From NCBI GenBank assembly GCA_012513595.1, contig JAAZBY010000414.1, positions 1 to 5,443 on the forward strand: a stretch of DNA of 5,443 bases, written 5' to 3'. The position numbers and the translations under genes were made by a program. Positions 1 to 5,000 of the stretch are shown piece after piece (the stretch's first letter is position 1; every line of letters starts with the position of its first letter). The DNA is from Chloroflexota bacterium. GTDB taxonomy: Bacteria > Chloroflexota > Anaerolineae > UBA1429. Below the pieces are notes generated by a model that did not search any database, was not told where the DNA came from, and saw only the letters and a list, made by a program, of their open reading frames with translations.

Positions 1-428
1 CGGAGATCCTCGACCTGATGCGCGAGCTGCAGGGCGAGATAGGCATGACCATCATGTTCATCACGCACAACCTGGGCGTTGTGGCGCAGATGTGTGACCG
101 TGTGGCCGTCATGTACCTGGGCCGCGTGGTGGAAGAGTGCTCCGTCGACGACCTGTTCTACGACGCGCAACACCCGTACACGCGGGCGCTGCTGCACTCG
201 ATCCCGCGGGTGGGCAGCCGCACTCGCGAGCGCCTCAAGCCGATCCGCGGCGTGGTGCCTGACCCGTATGCGGAGGTGCGCGGCTGCCCGTTCCATCCGC
301 GTTGCGACGCGATCATCCGCGGCGAGTGCGACGTGCGCGTGCCGGCTATCACCGACGTCACGAACGACCACAGGGTGCGCTGCTTCCTGTATTCCAGCAA
401 GGGGGAGGACGATGGCGAGCAAGCCTGA
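1..428 (+). CDS. Peptide/nickel ABC transporter ATP-binding protein, OppD/DppD type (C-terminal part, 5' end outside window)
   Basis: This is the last 141 residues of one of the paired ATPases of an oligopeptide/dipeptide/nickel-type importer, which hydrolyses ATP on the cytoplasmic face of the permease dimer. The frame is open from base 3 and stops with TGA at 426-428. Walker A, the signature motif and Walker B lie upstream of the window. Visible are the switch (H-loop) region [10 protein letters not shown], with His at residue 22 of the fragment, the oligo_HPY tail ([10 protein letters not shown], residues 55-64) and four cysteines in the C-terminal extension (C95, C101, C109, C127, beginning CPFHPRC). 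In some Opp/Dpp ATPases such cysteines hold a [4Fe-4S] cluster; that this one does is inference. It overlaps the next ATPase gene by 17 nt, so the two are very probably translated together. OppD and DppD cannot be told apart without the binding protein and permeases. Confidence 0.93.
   Translation, partial: EILDLMRELQGEIGMTIMFITHNLGVVAQMCDRVAVMYLGRVVEECSVDDLFYDAQHPYTRALLHSIPRVGSRTRERLKPIRGVVPDPYAEVRGCPFHPRCDAIIRGECDVRVPAITDVTNDHRVRCFLYSSKGEDDGEQA
401..408 (+). promoter_or_regulatory. Ribosome binding site of the second ATPase gene
   Basis: GGGGGAGG lies 3 nt before the ATG at 412, inside the end of the upstream gene. It decides the start: the frame is open back to about 79, but the first credible N-terminus ([11 protein letters not shown]) follows this site. 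Confidence 0.7.
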
Positions 429-1458
429 GCCGACGCGAGACGGTCTGCTTCTCGAGGTCAAGGGTCTCAAGAAGCACTTTCCCATTCGGCGCGGCGTGCT
501 GCGCAAGGTCGTCGGCTCGGTGCGCGCCGTCGACGGCGTGGACCTGTACGTGCACAAGGGAGATACGCTGGGGCTGGTCGGAGAGTCGGGCTGCGGCAAA
601 ACGACGACGGGGCGCACGATCCTGCGCCTGCTGGAGCCCACCGAGGGGGAGATCCTATTCAACGATCCCGGCCTGGGCTGGGTGGACCTGGCCAAGATGG
701 AGCGGCACGAGCTGGCCCCCGTGCGCCCCAACATGCAGATCATCTTTCATGACCCTTTTTCCTCGCTCAACCCGCGCATGACTGTGGGGCGCATCGTGGG
801 CGAGTCGCTCCTGATCAACAACGTGGCCCATGGCCAGGAGCTGCAGGATCGCGTGGCCGATCTCTTGCGCGTGGTGGGGTTGCGGCCCGAGTACATGAGC
901 CGCTACCCGCATGCCTTCTCGGGCGGGCAGCGGCAGCGCATCGGCATTGCGCGGGCCCTCTCGCTGAACCCCACTCTGATCATCTGCGACGAGCCGGTGT
1001 CGGCGCTGGACGTCTCTATCCAGGCCCAGGTGCTCAACCTGCTGGAGGACCTGCAGGCCCGCTTCAACCTGACCTACCTCTTTATCGCCCATGACCTGAG
1101 CGTCGTCGAGCATATATCGGATCGCGTGGCCGTCATGTACGTGGGCAAGCTGGTGGAGTTGGCCGAGACGGACGAGCTGTACTACAACCCCAAACACCCG
1201 TATACCGAGGCGCTGATGGCCGCGGTGCCCAAGCCGGACCCCCGGCTGCGGGGGCGGCCGATCAGGTTGCCCGGGGAAGTCGCCAGCCCCGCCAACCCAC
1301 CCTCGGGCTGCTACTTTCATCCGCGTTGCCGCTATGCTCAGGACCGCTGCGCCGCCGAGGAGCCACAGCTCCGCGAAGTGCAGCCGGGCCACTGGGTGAG
1401 CTGCCATCGTGCGGAGGAACTGTCGTTGCGAGGCGTCACAGGTGTCGAAGCACACTAG
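412..1458 (+). CDS. Peptide/nickel ABC transporter ATP-binding protein, OppF/DppF type
   Basis: This complete 348-residue ATPase is the second nucleotide-binding subunit of the importer and has the usual length for OppF/DppF. Walker A is GESGCGKTT (57-65, K63), the signature is FSGGQRQR (169-176), Walker B is LIICDEP (189-195, catalytic E194), the D-loop is SALD (197-200) and the switch His is H227. An oligo_HPY tail follows (KHPYTEALM, 261-269), then cysteines C300, C306, C313 and C331, the pattern associated with an iron-sulphur site in some relatives. One oddity is at the Q-loop: the usual FQDP reads FHDP, with His at residue 113 (codon CAT, 748-750), replacing the glutamine that normally contacts the metal/water and couples to the permease. 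All other catalytic motifs are intact, so it is not an obvious pseudogene. The start at 412 is set by a GGGGGAGG site and overlaps the upstream gene by 17 nt. Confidence 0.96.
   Translation: MASKPEPTRDGLLLEVKGLKKHFPIRRGVLRKVVGSVRAVDGVDLYVHKGDTLGLVGESGCGKTTTGRTILRLLEPTEGEILFNDPGLGWVDLAKMERHELAPVRPNMQIIFHDPFSSLNPRMTVGRIVGESLLINNVAHGQELQDRVADLLRVVGLRPEYMSRYPHAFSGGQRQRIGIARALSLNPTLIICDEPVSALDVSIQAQVLNLLEDLQARFNLTYLFIAHDLSVVEHISDRVAVMYVGKLVELAETDELYYNPKHPYTEALMAAVPKPDPRLRGRPIRLPGEVASPANPPSGCYFHPRCRYAQDRCAAEEPQLREVQPGHWVSCHRAEELSLRGVTGVEAH
1430..1433 (+). promoter_or_regulatory. Candidate ribosome binding site for the membrane protein
   Basis: GAGG stands 8 nt before GTG 1442 and favours this start. 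The competing upstream GTG at 1409 has a GGTGAG stretch (1395-1400) at the same spacing, so the choice is moderate. Confidence 0.4.
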
Positions 1459-1810
1459 GCCTGTACCGTGGTGGCAGCGGGTGCTGTACGTGCTGGCTTG
1501 GCCGGTCTCCGCGGCCCTGGTTCTGGTGAACCTGGCCATCCTACGCGAGGCTGCGCTGGACCTGCTGACCTGGATTGGCGTGCACCGGGGCACCCGCTCG
1601 GCCGAGATGCGGTTCGCCTGGCTGGTGGAAACACTGGACTGGGTGTTGATACTGCTACTCGCCACGGTGGGCGTGGCACTGGCGGTGACGCTCGAGTACT
1701 ACCTGCGCAAGGGGCTGGCCCTCGGCAAGTTCACGGTGCGGCTCGCGCGCGTGCTGGGTATACTCGCCGGGGTGGCCGTGCTCGGGCTGCTGGCTCGGGC
1801 GCTGATCTAG
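1442..1810 (+). CDS. Small three-helix membrane protein, family not recognised
   Basis: I do not recognise this 122-residue protein. It has three hydrophobic segments: about 13-34 (starting RVLYVLAW), 66-84 ([12 protein letters not shown]) and 100-120 ([13 protein letters not shown]). Basic residues flank them (R35, R89, K90, R100). There is no cleavable signal peptide and no catalytic motif. The preferred start is GTG at 1442, which has GAGG at 1430-1433 with 8-nt spacing and overlaps the ATPase gene by 17 nt, matching the overlap between the two ATPases. A GTG at 1409 in the same frame would add 11 residues ([11 protein letters not shown]) and cannot be excluded. Its position directly behind the second ATPase suggests co-transcription with the importer. 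A role as accessory subunit would be pure inference, since it could simply be a passenger gene. It ends at TAG 1808-1810, just before the palindrome at 1855. Confidence 0.75.
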   Translation: MSKHTRPVPWWQRVLYVLAWPVSAALVLVNLAILREAALDLLTWIGVHRGTRSAEMRFAWLVETLDWVLILLLATVGVALAVTLEYYLRKGLALGKFTVRLARVLGILAGVAVLGLLARALI

Positions 1811-1854
1811 CCGGGGCGCGGAAGGGCTGACGGCAGCGCTGCAGGCGCGGATAC

Positions 1855-1886
1855 GCCGGGGCGAGGAGGTACCTCCTCGCCCCGGC
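1855..1886. terminator. Perfect 32-bp palindrome, probable terminator hairpin between convergent genes
   Basis: The arm GCCGGGGCGAGGAGGT (1855-1870) is followed with no gap by its exact complement (1871-1886). Folded as RNA it gives a long GC-rich stem with a 4-nt loop. On the plus strand it is followed only by TTTA, so the U-tract is weak, and on the minus strand there is no T-run. It lies between the end of the plus-strand operon (1810) and the stop of the minus-strand zinc-ribbon gene (TAA, 1890-1888), where a terminator serving one or both strands is expected. A 9-nt copy of the arm start (GCCGGGGCG) also occurs at 1810-1818, and a smaller palindrome GCAGCGCTGC lies at 1833-1842. Confidence 0.65.
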
Positions 1887-1887
1887 T

Positions 1888-2499
1888 TTAGTGCTGCGGA
1901 GGGCCCGCCGGACGCCTGGCGTGGGGCACGTCCACAAAGGCGATGGTCTCCTCGATCTCGGCGATGCGACGGTCGAGCCGCAGCAGCCCCTTGCGGAGCT
2001 GCCGCAGGCGGAGGCGCCAGCGCAGCCTGCGCAGCGCGCCGCCGGACGCTGGGGTGGCCAGGCGCGCCTCCAGCTCGGCCTGCTCGCGCAACGTGTTCGC
2101 CTCGATGAGGAGGTTCACCCAGTAGTTGGCCTCCAGCGTGGAAAGCATCTGGCGTTTGGCCAGCACCTGGGTCACCTCGGCCATGACGGCAATGCCGTTG
2201 GTGCGCGCCTCCTCGGGGAGGTCGGCCTGAAAGGCGAGCTCCAGGGCCGAATGGGTCTGCTGGAAGGCCTCCAGGGCTTCGCTGTCCTTCGGGCTGCGGA
2301 GCGGGTCTGGCCGCTTGGGGTTCAGCGGGGTGAGGTCGGACTCTTGCGCGCGTTCCAGGTATTCCTGGGCGCGCAGGTAGGCGCGCTGCGCGTCGAGGTT
2401 GACCAGGCTCCCGCAGGTCACGCAGCGGTGCCAGGTGACCTTCTCCGGCGCGTCAAGGCCGGAGAAGCAATATGGGCAGACTGCCTCGCTCAGTGTCAT
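1888..2499 (-). CDS. Zinc-ribbon protein with Arg-rich helical C-terminus, function unknown
   Basis: This is a 203-residue protein. Residues 8-29 form a CPYC - 14 residues - CVTC pair (C8, C11, C26, C29), the pattern of a structural zinc ribbon. The rest looks mostly helical: about 35-53, 72-93, 96-145 (Leu/Glu/Ala-rich, coiled-coil-like) and 154-187. The last of these is very basic, with Arg at about every second or third residue in 157-178, which could bind nucleic acid or acidic lipid surfaces. There is no enzyme motif, membrane segment or signal peptide. The start ATG at 2499 follows the stop of the upstream PsbP-like gene by only 12 nt, and the ribosome site is weak (AGGGACGG), so translation may depend on coupling. 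The antisense frame covering this region is long but low in complexity and was rejected. A shared job with the PsbP-like protein is inferred from position only. Confidence 0.8.
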   Translation of the reverse strand: MTLSEAVCPYCFSGLDAPEKVTWHRCVTCGSLVNLDAQRAYLRAQEYLERAQESDLTPLNPKRPDPLRSPKDSEALEAFQQTHSALELAFQADLPEEARTNGIAVMAEVTQVLAKRQMLSTLEANYWVNLLIEANTLREQAELEARLATPASGGALRRLRWRLRLRQLRKGLLRLDRRIAEIEETIAFVDVPHARRPAGPPQH

Positions 2500-2511
2500 G
2501 GGTGTCCGTCC

Positions 2512-2994
2512 CTACATCTCGACGGTCATCAGGGTGTTGAAGAACATCGGGCGCCAGTACTCAAACTCCTCGGGGGTGGCCCCCTGGGCGATGAGCACGA
2601 GCTGCACATTGCCCCAGTAGACCGCCCGCGTCCACCGCTTGCGGCTCGCCTCCCCCTCACGGAACGTGTAGCGGGCCTCAAAGACCCACAGGGAGGAAGT
2701 GATCGTCTCCTCCTGCCACTCGATCTCGACCTCTGGCAGCGAGGCCAGCCCCTCGGCGAACCCCTGACGCAGGATCGGCAGGTCCTTGGGCCGCACCGCG
2801 TACTCGAGCGTGCGCTTTTCCGTCGAGATGCACGTATCGTGACGGTCGGGGTAGGGGGTGTAGATCGCGCCATGATGGCCGTCGATCATGTCCAATCGTC
2901 GCCAGTCGCTGGGCAGCCACACCGCGTAGCCCCCCTCCTTATCCACATGCTTGGTCATCCCGTGGTAGACCGGCTGCGGCGCGCTGTGATGCAT
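2512..2994 (-). CDS. Small protein with PsbP/Mog1-like features, function unknown
   Basis: This 160-residue soluble protein is the first gene of a two-gene minus-strand operon. The GGYAVWLPSDW motif (21-31), alternating strands (for example SLWVFEARYTF, 101-111, and AVYWGNVQLVLIAQG, 124-138) and the end PEEFEYWRPMFFNTLMTVEM (141-160) resemble the PsbP/Mog1/DUF1795 alpha-beta fold. There a GY-x-x-x-x-P-x-W segment opens the domain and a Phe-rich helix plus strand close it. No lipobox or signal peptide is present, unlike secreted PsbP relatives, so it is probably cytoplasmic. The start at 2994 is chosen because AAGAGGAGG (3009-3001) stands 6 nt upstream. The frame stays open to 3081, but the extra residues have no ribosome site. 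The fold is inferred from pattern, and no function can be named. Confidence 0.78.
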   Translation of the reverse strand: MHHSAPQPVYHGMTKHVDKEGGYAVWLPSDWRRLDMIDGHHGAIYTPYPDRHDTCISTEKRTLEYAVRPKDLPILRQGFAEGLASLPEVEIEWQEETITSSLWVFEARYTFREGEASRKRWTRAVYWGNVQLVLIAQGATPEEFEYWRPMFFNTLMTVEM

Positions 2995-3000
2995 GCGGTG

Positions 3001-3009
3001 CCTCCTCTT
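3001..3009 (-). promoter_or_regulatory. Strong ribosome binding site deciding the start of the PsbP-like gene
   Basis: On the minus strand AAGAGGAGG lies 6 nt before the ATG at 2994. It rules against the longer frame starting at 3081. Confidence 0.75.
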
Positions 3010-3057
3010 TGAGTCATGGACGCTGCGGTCAGGCACAAGCCAGCGGCTGTTACCCCT

Positions 3058-3086
3058 AATGTACGGCATACGACCGCGCAAAGCAA
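3058..3086 (-). promoter_or_regulatory. Possible sigma-70-type promoter for the PsbP-like/zinc-ribbon operon
   Basis: On the minus strand TTGCTT (3086-3081) and TACATT (3063-3058) are separated by 17 bp. Matches to consensus are 3/6 and 4/6. Transcription would start near 3051, about 55 nt before the ATG. This is a weak match in a GC-rich region. Confidence 0.3.
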
Positions 3087-3173
3087 GCGCGCGCCCAGGT
3101 CACGGGCAACTTACCGCACCCCCGTGCTGGGGCGCAGCACCTGCCCGAGCGACTGCGCCCGCCGCCAGGTGCA

Positions 3174-3214
3174 CGAATCCCGAGAGGCGACTGATGCCGC
3201 TCTCTCGGGATTCG
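3174..3214. repeat. 13-bp perfect inverted repeat between two minus-strand genes
   Basis: CGAATCCCGAGAG (3174-3186) is repeated in inverted orientation at 3202-3214, with a 15-nt loop. It lies about 30 nt after the stop of the DUF4342 gene on the minus strand, where a terminator would be expected, but there is no T-run on either strand. It could act as a terminator without a U-tract, an mRNA-end stabiliser, or a protein-binding site upstream of the PsbP-like operon. Confidence 0.6.
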
Positions 3215-3245
3215 ACGGACCCAGGCCTGCGCGGGGGGGCTGTCT

Positions 3246-3536
3246 CTAGTCCTCTCCGCCCTCGACTCGCACGACCTGGATCTTGACGGAGGTCAGCAGC
3301 GCCGCCAGGGCGCCGACGGCCGCCAGGACAGGCGTAAAGATGGCCATGACGCTCCCCACCGCCACGCCCGCGGTCAGGGGAATCTCGATGAGGACCTCAT
3401 CGTTCGGCTTGCGGACGATGATCCTCCGGACGTTGCCCTGGTGCAGCAGTTCCTTGACGGTGTCGACCACCTCGTTGGCAGCCAGCTCCAGCTCTTCCGT
3501 CCAGGTACGCTGCTCGGGCGCCTTCTGCTCGCTCAT
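3246..3536 (-). CDS. DUF4342 domain protein
   Basis: This 96-residue protein matches the DUF4342 pattern as I know it. A helix (ELELAANEVVDTVKELL, 15-31) is followed by GNVRRIIVRK (34-43), a strand ending LIEIPLTAGVAVG (49-61), a hydrophobic stretch (62-81, TPVLAAVGALAALLT near its end) and a final strand VKIQVVRV (84-91). The family's function is unknown. Many relatives carry an N-terminal UBA-like domain, but this copy has only a short charged N-terminus (MSEQKAPEQR). The hydrophobic stretch may be a membrane anchor or a buried core helix. The start at 3536 is set by AAAAGGAG (3551-3544) at 7-nt spacing, and the frame further upstream has no ribosome site. It appears to be a single-gene unit with an unusually long, structured upstream region (3537-3926). 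Confidence 0.9.
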   Translation of the reverse strand: MSEQKAPEQRTWTEELELAANEVVDTVKELLHQGNVRRIIVRKPNDEVLIEIPLTAGVAVGSVMAIFTPVLAAVGALAALLTSVKIQVVRVEGGED

Positions 3537-3663
3537 GGTAGTACTCCTTTTCTTGGTCCTCGACCGGCCCGGCGGGGTCGCGTCGAGGTCAACCGCGCAT
3601 CGCAACTGCTATACGCGGGGGGCGCGCCACGGTTCCGAGGTTGCGCTGCGAGTGGGCTCGGTC

Positions 3664-3790
3664 CTCAGGCGCCCTCCCGCGGCACGACAAAGTCCGGCAA
3701 ACGCGCACCTTGGCAGGCGCCTGAGTATCCTCTCTACCGACCACGACGCAGGCCCTAACGCCGCGGGAGGGGGCCGACCCAGTCGGTAGA
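3664..3790 (-). other. Candidate structured leader: two hairpins with complementary loops, upstream of DUF4342
   Basis: Three perfect inverted repeats interlock. The first is CTCAGGCGCC (3664-3673) with GGCGCCTGAG (3716-3725). The second is TCTACCGAC (3733-3741) with GTCGGTAGA (3782-3790). The third is CCCTCCCGCGGC (3672-3683) with GCCGCGGGAGGG (3760-3771). The first two make side-by-side hairpins with loops of about 40 nt each, and the third joins one loop to the other, as a kissing interaction or as an alternative fold. I recognise no known riboswitch or ribozyme motif. The strand is assigned because the DUF4342 gene lies downstream on the minus strand, but the pairing works on either strand. 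Confidence 0.5.
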
Positions 3791-3796
3791 CCAGTC

Positions 3797-3802
3797 AGTA
3801 TA
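3797..3802 (-). promoter_or_regulatory. Possible -10 element of the DUF4342 transcript
   Basis: TATACT on the minus strand (5/6 match) would put the transcription start near 3790, exactly where the outer hairpin arm begins. No -35 match is seen at 16-18 bp, so if real the promoter probably needs an activator. Confidence 0.35.
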
Positions 3803-3842
3803 ACCAGGCTACCGGGTGCCAGATGCCGTCGGGCGGAGCGTC

Positions 3843-3876
3843 GTTCAGCAGTTCACCTCCGTTCGCGGCCGTTCAC
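3843..3876. repeat. Phased direct repeats GTTCAC/GTTCGC, possible regulator-binding site
   Basis: GTTCAC (3851), GTTCGC (3861) and GTTCAC (3871) repeat at exactly 10 bp, with a further GTTCAG at 3843. Helically phased direct repeats are typical of OmpR/PhoB-type response-regulator sites. The first unit, GTTCACC, equals the heptamer I know from actinobacterial PHO boxes, although those repeat at 11 bp. The repeats lie 49-74 bp upstream of the possible TATACT -10 of the DUF4342 gene, a usual distance for an activator. Confidence 0.35.
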
Positions 3877-3926
3877 AACGATGCATGACCCTACCCAGGG
3901 GCGCCACCCGCGCGATGGGTCCAGCG

Positions 3927-4520
3927 TCAGAGGTCCAGATACCAGAGCAGCATCACCTCATCGGCCAGGGCAGGGCTGGCGGCGTAGGCGTGGCGGTGGA
4001 TGGCCCCCAGGTGGCAGCCTCGGGCGCTGTAGAAACGACAGGCCGGAACGTTGATGTTCTGCGTTTCGACCTTCATCTGGCGGCAGGCGCGTTCGCGGGC
4101 CCAGGCTGCGGCGTGCCCAAACAGGGCCGTGCCGATGCCCTGCCCCCGCCAGTCCGGGCGCACGCGCAGATCCCACAGAACGGCCAGATCCGAGCGGCCG
4201 TCGAGCAGGTGGACCGCAGGAGTGGCGTGGGCCAGCGTGGCGCCGCCCACGGGCAGGTCGCCACTCCTGGCCAGGAAGAGCGCCCAGCGACTGACGTCGA
4301 ACTGCAGCGGCCAGCGGAGAGGCCCGCAGGGCTCGCCGGCCTCCCCGGCGTCATAGTCCTTGACGTAAGGAGGCTGCACCGGCTCCGCGATGAGGCGCAG
4401 CCCGGCCAGCCCGCCGGCCTCCTCTACGACGCGCAGGCGTGAGCGAACCTCGAACCGGATCGGGATGGTGGCGTACTCGGTGAGAGCGGCGAGCGTCAGC
4501 GGGCTGGTCTCGATGCGCAT
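3927..4520 (-). CDS. GNAT family N-acetyltransferase, streptothricin acetyltransferase-like
   Basis: This 197-residue enzyme probably transfers acetyl from acetyl-CoA to an amine. The acetyl-CoA binding motif A is VRPDWRGQGIGTALF (120-134), with the R-G-Q-G-I-G pyrophosphate loop at 125-130. Motif B is VETQNINVPACRFYSARGC (151-169). The latter, with the upstream PPYVKDYD (50-57) and the following LGAIHRHAY, closely follows the pattern of streptothricin acetyltransferases (ETQ-x-NVPAC-x-x-Y). Related enzymes of unknown substrate share these motifs, so resistance is not shown. The start at 4520 is set by AAGGAG 8 nt upstream (4534-4529); the longer frame to 4631 has an Arg/Pro/Ala-rich extension without a ribosome site. 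It follows the 64-residue protein gene by 118 nt on the same strand with no strong terminator between, so shared transcription is possible. Confidence 0.9.
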   Translation of the reverse strand: MRIETSPLTLAALTEYATIPIRFEVRSRLRVVEEAGGLAGLRLIAEPVQPPYVKDYDAGEAGEPCGPLRWPLQFDVSRWALFLARSGDLPVGGATLAHATPAVHLLDGRSDLAVLWDLRVRPDWRGQGIGTALFGHAAAWARERACRQMKVETQNINVPACRFYSARGCHLGAIHRHAYAASPALADEVMLLWYLDL

Positions 4521-4638
4521 CGCTGGGGCTCCTTGGGGGCGCGCCGCGGCTCGGCTGTCGCTCGCGGTGGCGCCGTCCGGCGGAGTGCTGGCGCGGCCTC
4601 GTGCGTGTCGCGGCAGCGCCTGCCTCGGCACTTGTTGC

Positions 4639-4833
4639 CTAGCGAACGGCCAGGATGATGTTCCCGAGCTCCTTCTCCAGCGCCTGCAGGCGGGCCAGCT
4701 CCTCCGCCTTGAGCGGGGCCGGGTACACGTCGAGCGGCCGAAGGACCAACAGCCGCTTGCCGGTCTCCTTCTCGAACGACTGCACGCGAGCGAGTTGGTC
4801 GGCGTTCAGGCTGGCGAAACCGTACAGCTCCAT
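4639..4833 (-). CDS. 64-residue protein made of two copies of a 24-residue helix-strand motif
   Basis: This is a small soluble protein I do not recognise. Residues 9-32 (LNADQLARVQSFEKETGKRL and four more) and 41-64 (LKAEELARLQALEKELGNII and four more) align without gaps, with 12 of 24 identities. The shared pattern is L-x-A-x-x-LAR-x-Q-x-x-EKE-x-G-x-x-x-L-x-x-R, and the period is 32 residues. Each unit should form an amphipathic helix and then a short hydrophobic strand (LLVLR, ILAVR), so the protein may fold as a two-fold symmetric alpha-beta pair. It has no Cys, signal peptide or membrane segment. The ATG at 4833 is preceded by AAAGGA at 6-7 nt and by an extended -10 promoter (TGCTATAAT, 4907-4899). 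The duplicated pattern, ribosome site and promoter together make a real gene likely despite its size. Confidence 0.8.
   Translation of the reverse strand: MELYGFASLNADQLARVQSFEKETGKRLLVLRPLDVYPAPLKAEELARLQALEKELGNIILAVR
4642..4809 (-). repeat. Internal protein-level duplication within the 64-residue gene
   Basis: Unit 1 is encoded at 4738-4809 and unit 2 at 4642-4713. The similarity is clear in protein but diffuse in DNA, so the duplication is old and has been kept by selection on the protein. Confidence 0.75.
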
Positions 4834-4898
4834 CGGTAGTCCTTTCTGGTGCGCCGCCGGGCGAGCGGCCGGCTCATGGTTGCGCTGTGCTCGACCGC

Positions 4899-4926
4899 AT
4901 TATAGCACCTTGCCGGCTTTCGGGAA
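4899..4926 (-). promoter_or_regulatory. Extended -10 promoter of the 64-residue protein gene
   Basis: On the minus strand TGCTATAAT (4907-4899) is a perfect TATAAT with the TGn extension. TTCCCG (4926-4921) is a poor -35 at 16 bp. Transcription would begin near 4892, leaving a leader of about 58 nt. This is the best promoter match in the window. Confidence 0.7.
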
Positions 4927-4975
4927 CCGCCAGAGGGGCGCCGCGCGCGGCTTCCGGGCAGGCCCTGACGCGGGA

Positions 4976-4996
4976 TCATGTCACGCGGCGTCATGA
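4976..4996. promoter_or_regulatory. Possible operator: TCATG-N11-CATGA
   Basis: The two 5-bp arms (4976-4980 and 4992-4996) are inverted about a 21-bp site, the size of a dimer-binding site. It lies at the -35 position of the regulator gene's promoter. Arms this short can occur by chance. Confidence 0.25.
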
Positions 4997-5000
4997 ACTG

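Larger units (their letters stand above)
3537..3926. other. 390-bp gene-free region upstream of the DUF4342 gene
   Basis: No credible gene is seen on either strand. Reading toward the DUF4342 gene (minus strand), it contains weak short stems after the acetyltransferase stop (3887-3921), phased GTTCAC-type repeats (3843-3876), a TATACT element (3802-3797), two hairpins with complementary loops (3664-3790), a stretch of about 110 nt with no evident structure, and the ribosome site AAAAGGAG (3544-3551). Confidence 0.6.

Noticed and set aside
655..1665. 336-codon open frame on the minus strand
   Set aside because: It is antisense to the OppF-type ATPase, whose motifs are intact, and to the membrane protein; its own translation has no recognisable motif.
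1891..3012. 373-codon open frame on the plus strand
   Set aside because: It lies antisense to two minus-strand genes that have a ribosome site, a zinc ribbon and a folded-domain pattern. Its own translation is low in complexity with no motif, a common effect of high GC.
3187..3201. CTGATG in the loop of the 3174-3214 inverted repeat, as part of a hammerhead ribozyme
   Set aside because: The conserved GAAA and the three-stem layout are missing.
3684..3710. AAAGTCCGGC and nearby bases as a piece of RNase P RNA
   Set aside because: A short match only; the other conserved RNase P blocks are absent from the region.
3283..3789. Plus-strand open frames across 3283-3789
   Set aside because: They are antisense to the DUF4342 gene and continue into non-coding DNA. 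No ribosome site or domain pattern is seen.
3887..3921. Possible terminator after the acetyltransferase gene
   Set aside because: Only alternative 5-bp stems (GACCC/GGGTC, ACCCA/TGGGT) and no T-run; too weak to call.
3816..4442. 208-codon open frame on the plus strand
   Set aside because: It is antisense to the GNAT gene, which has clear acetyl-CoA motifs and a good ribosome site.
4571..4624. Short stems between the 64-residue gene and the acetyltransferase gene
   Set aside because: CGCCG-TC-CGGCG and GGCAG-CGC-CTGCC are 5-bp stems expected by chance at this GC content, without a T-run.
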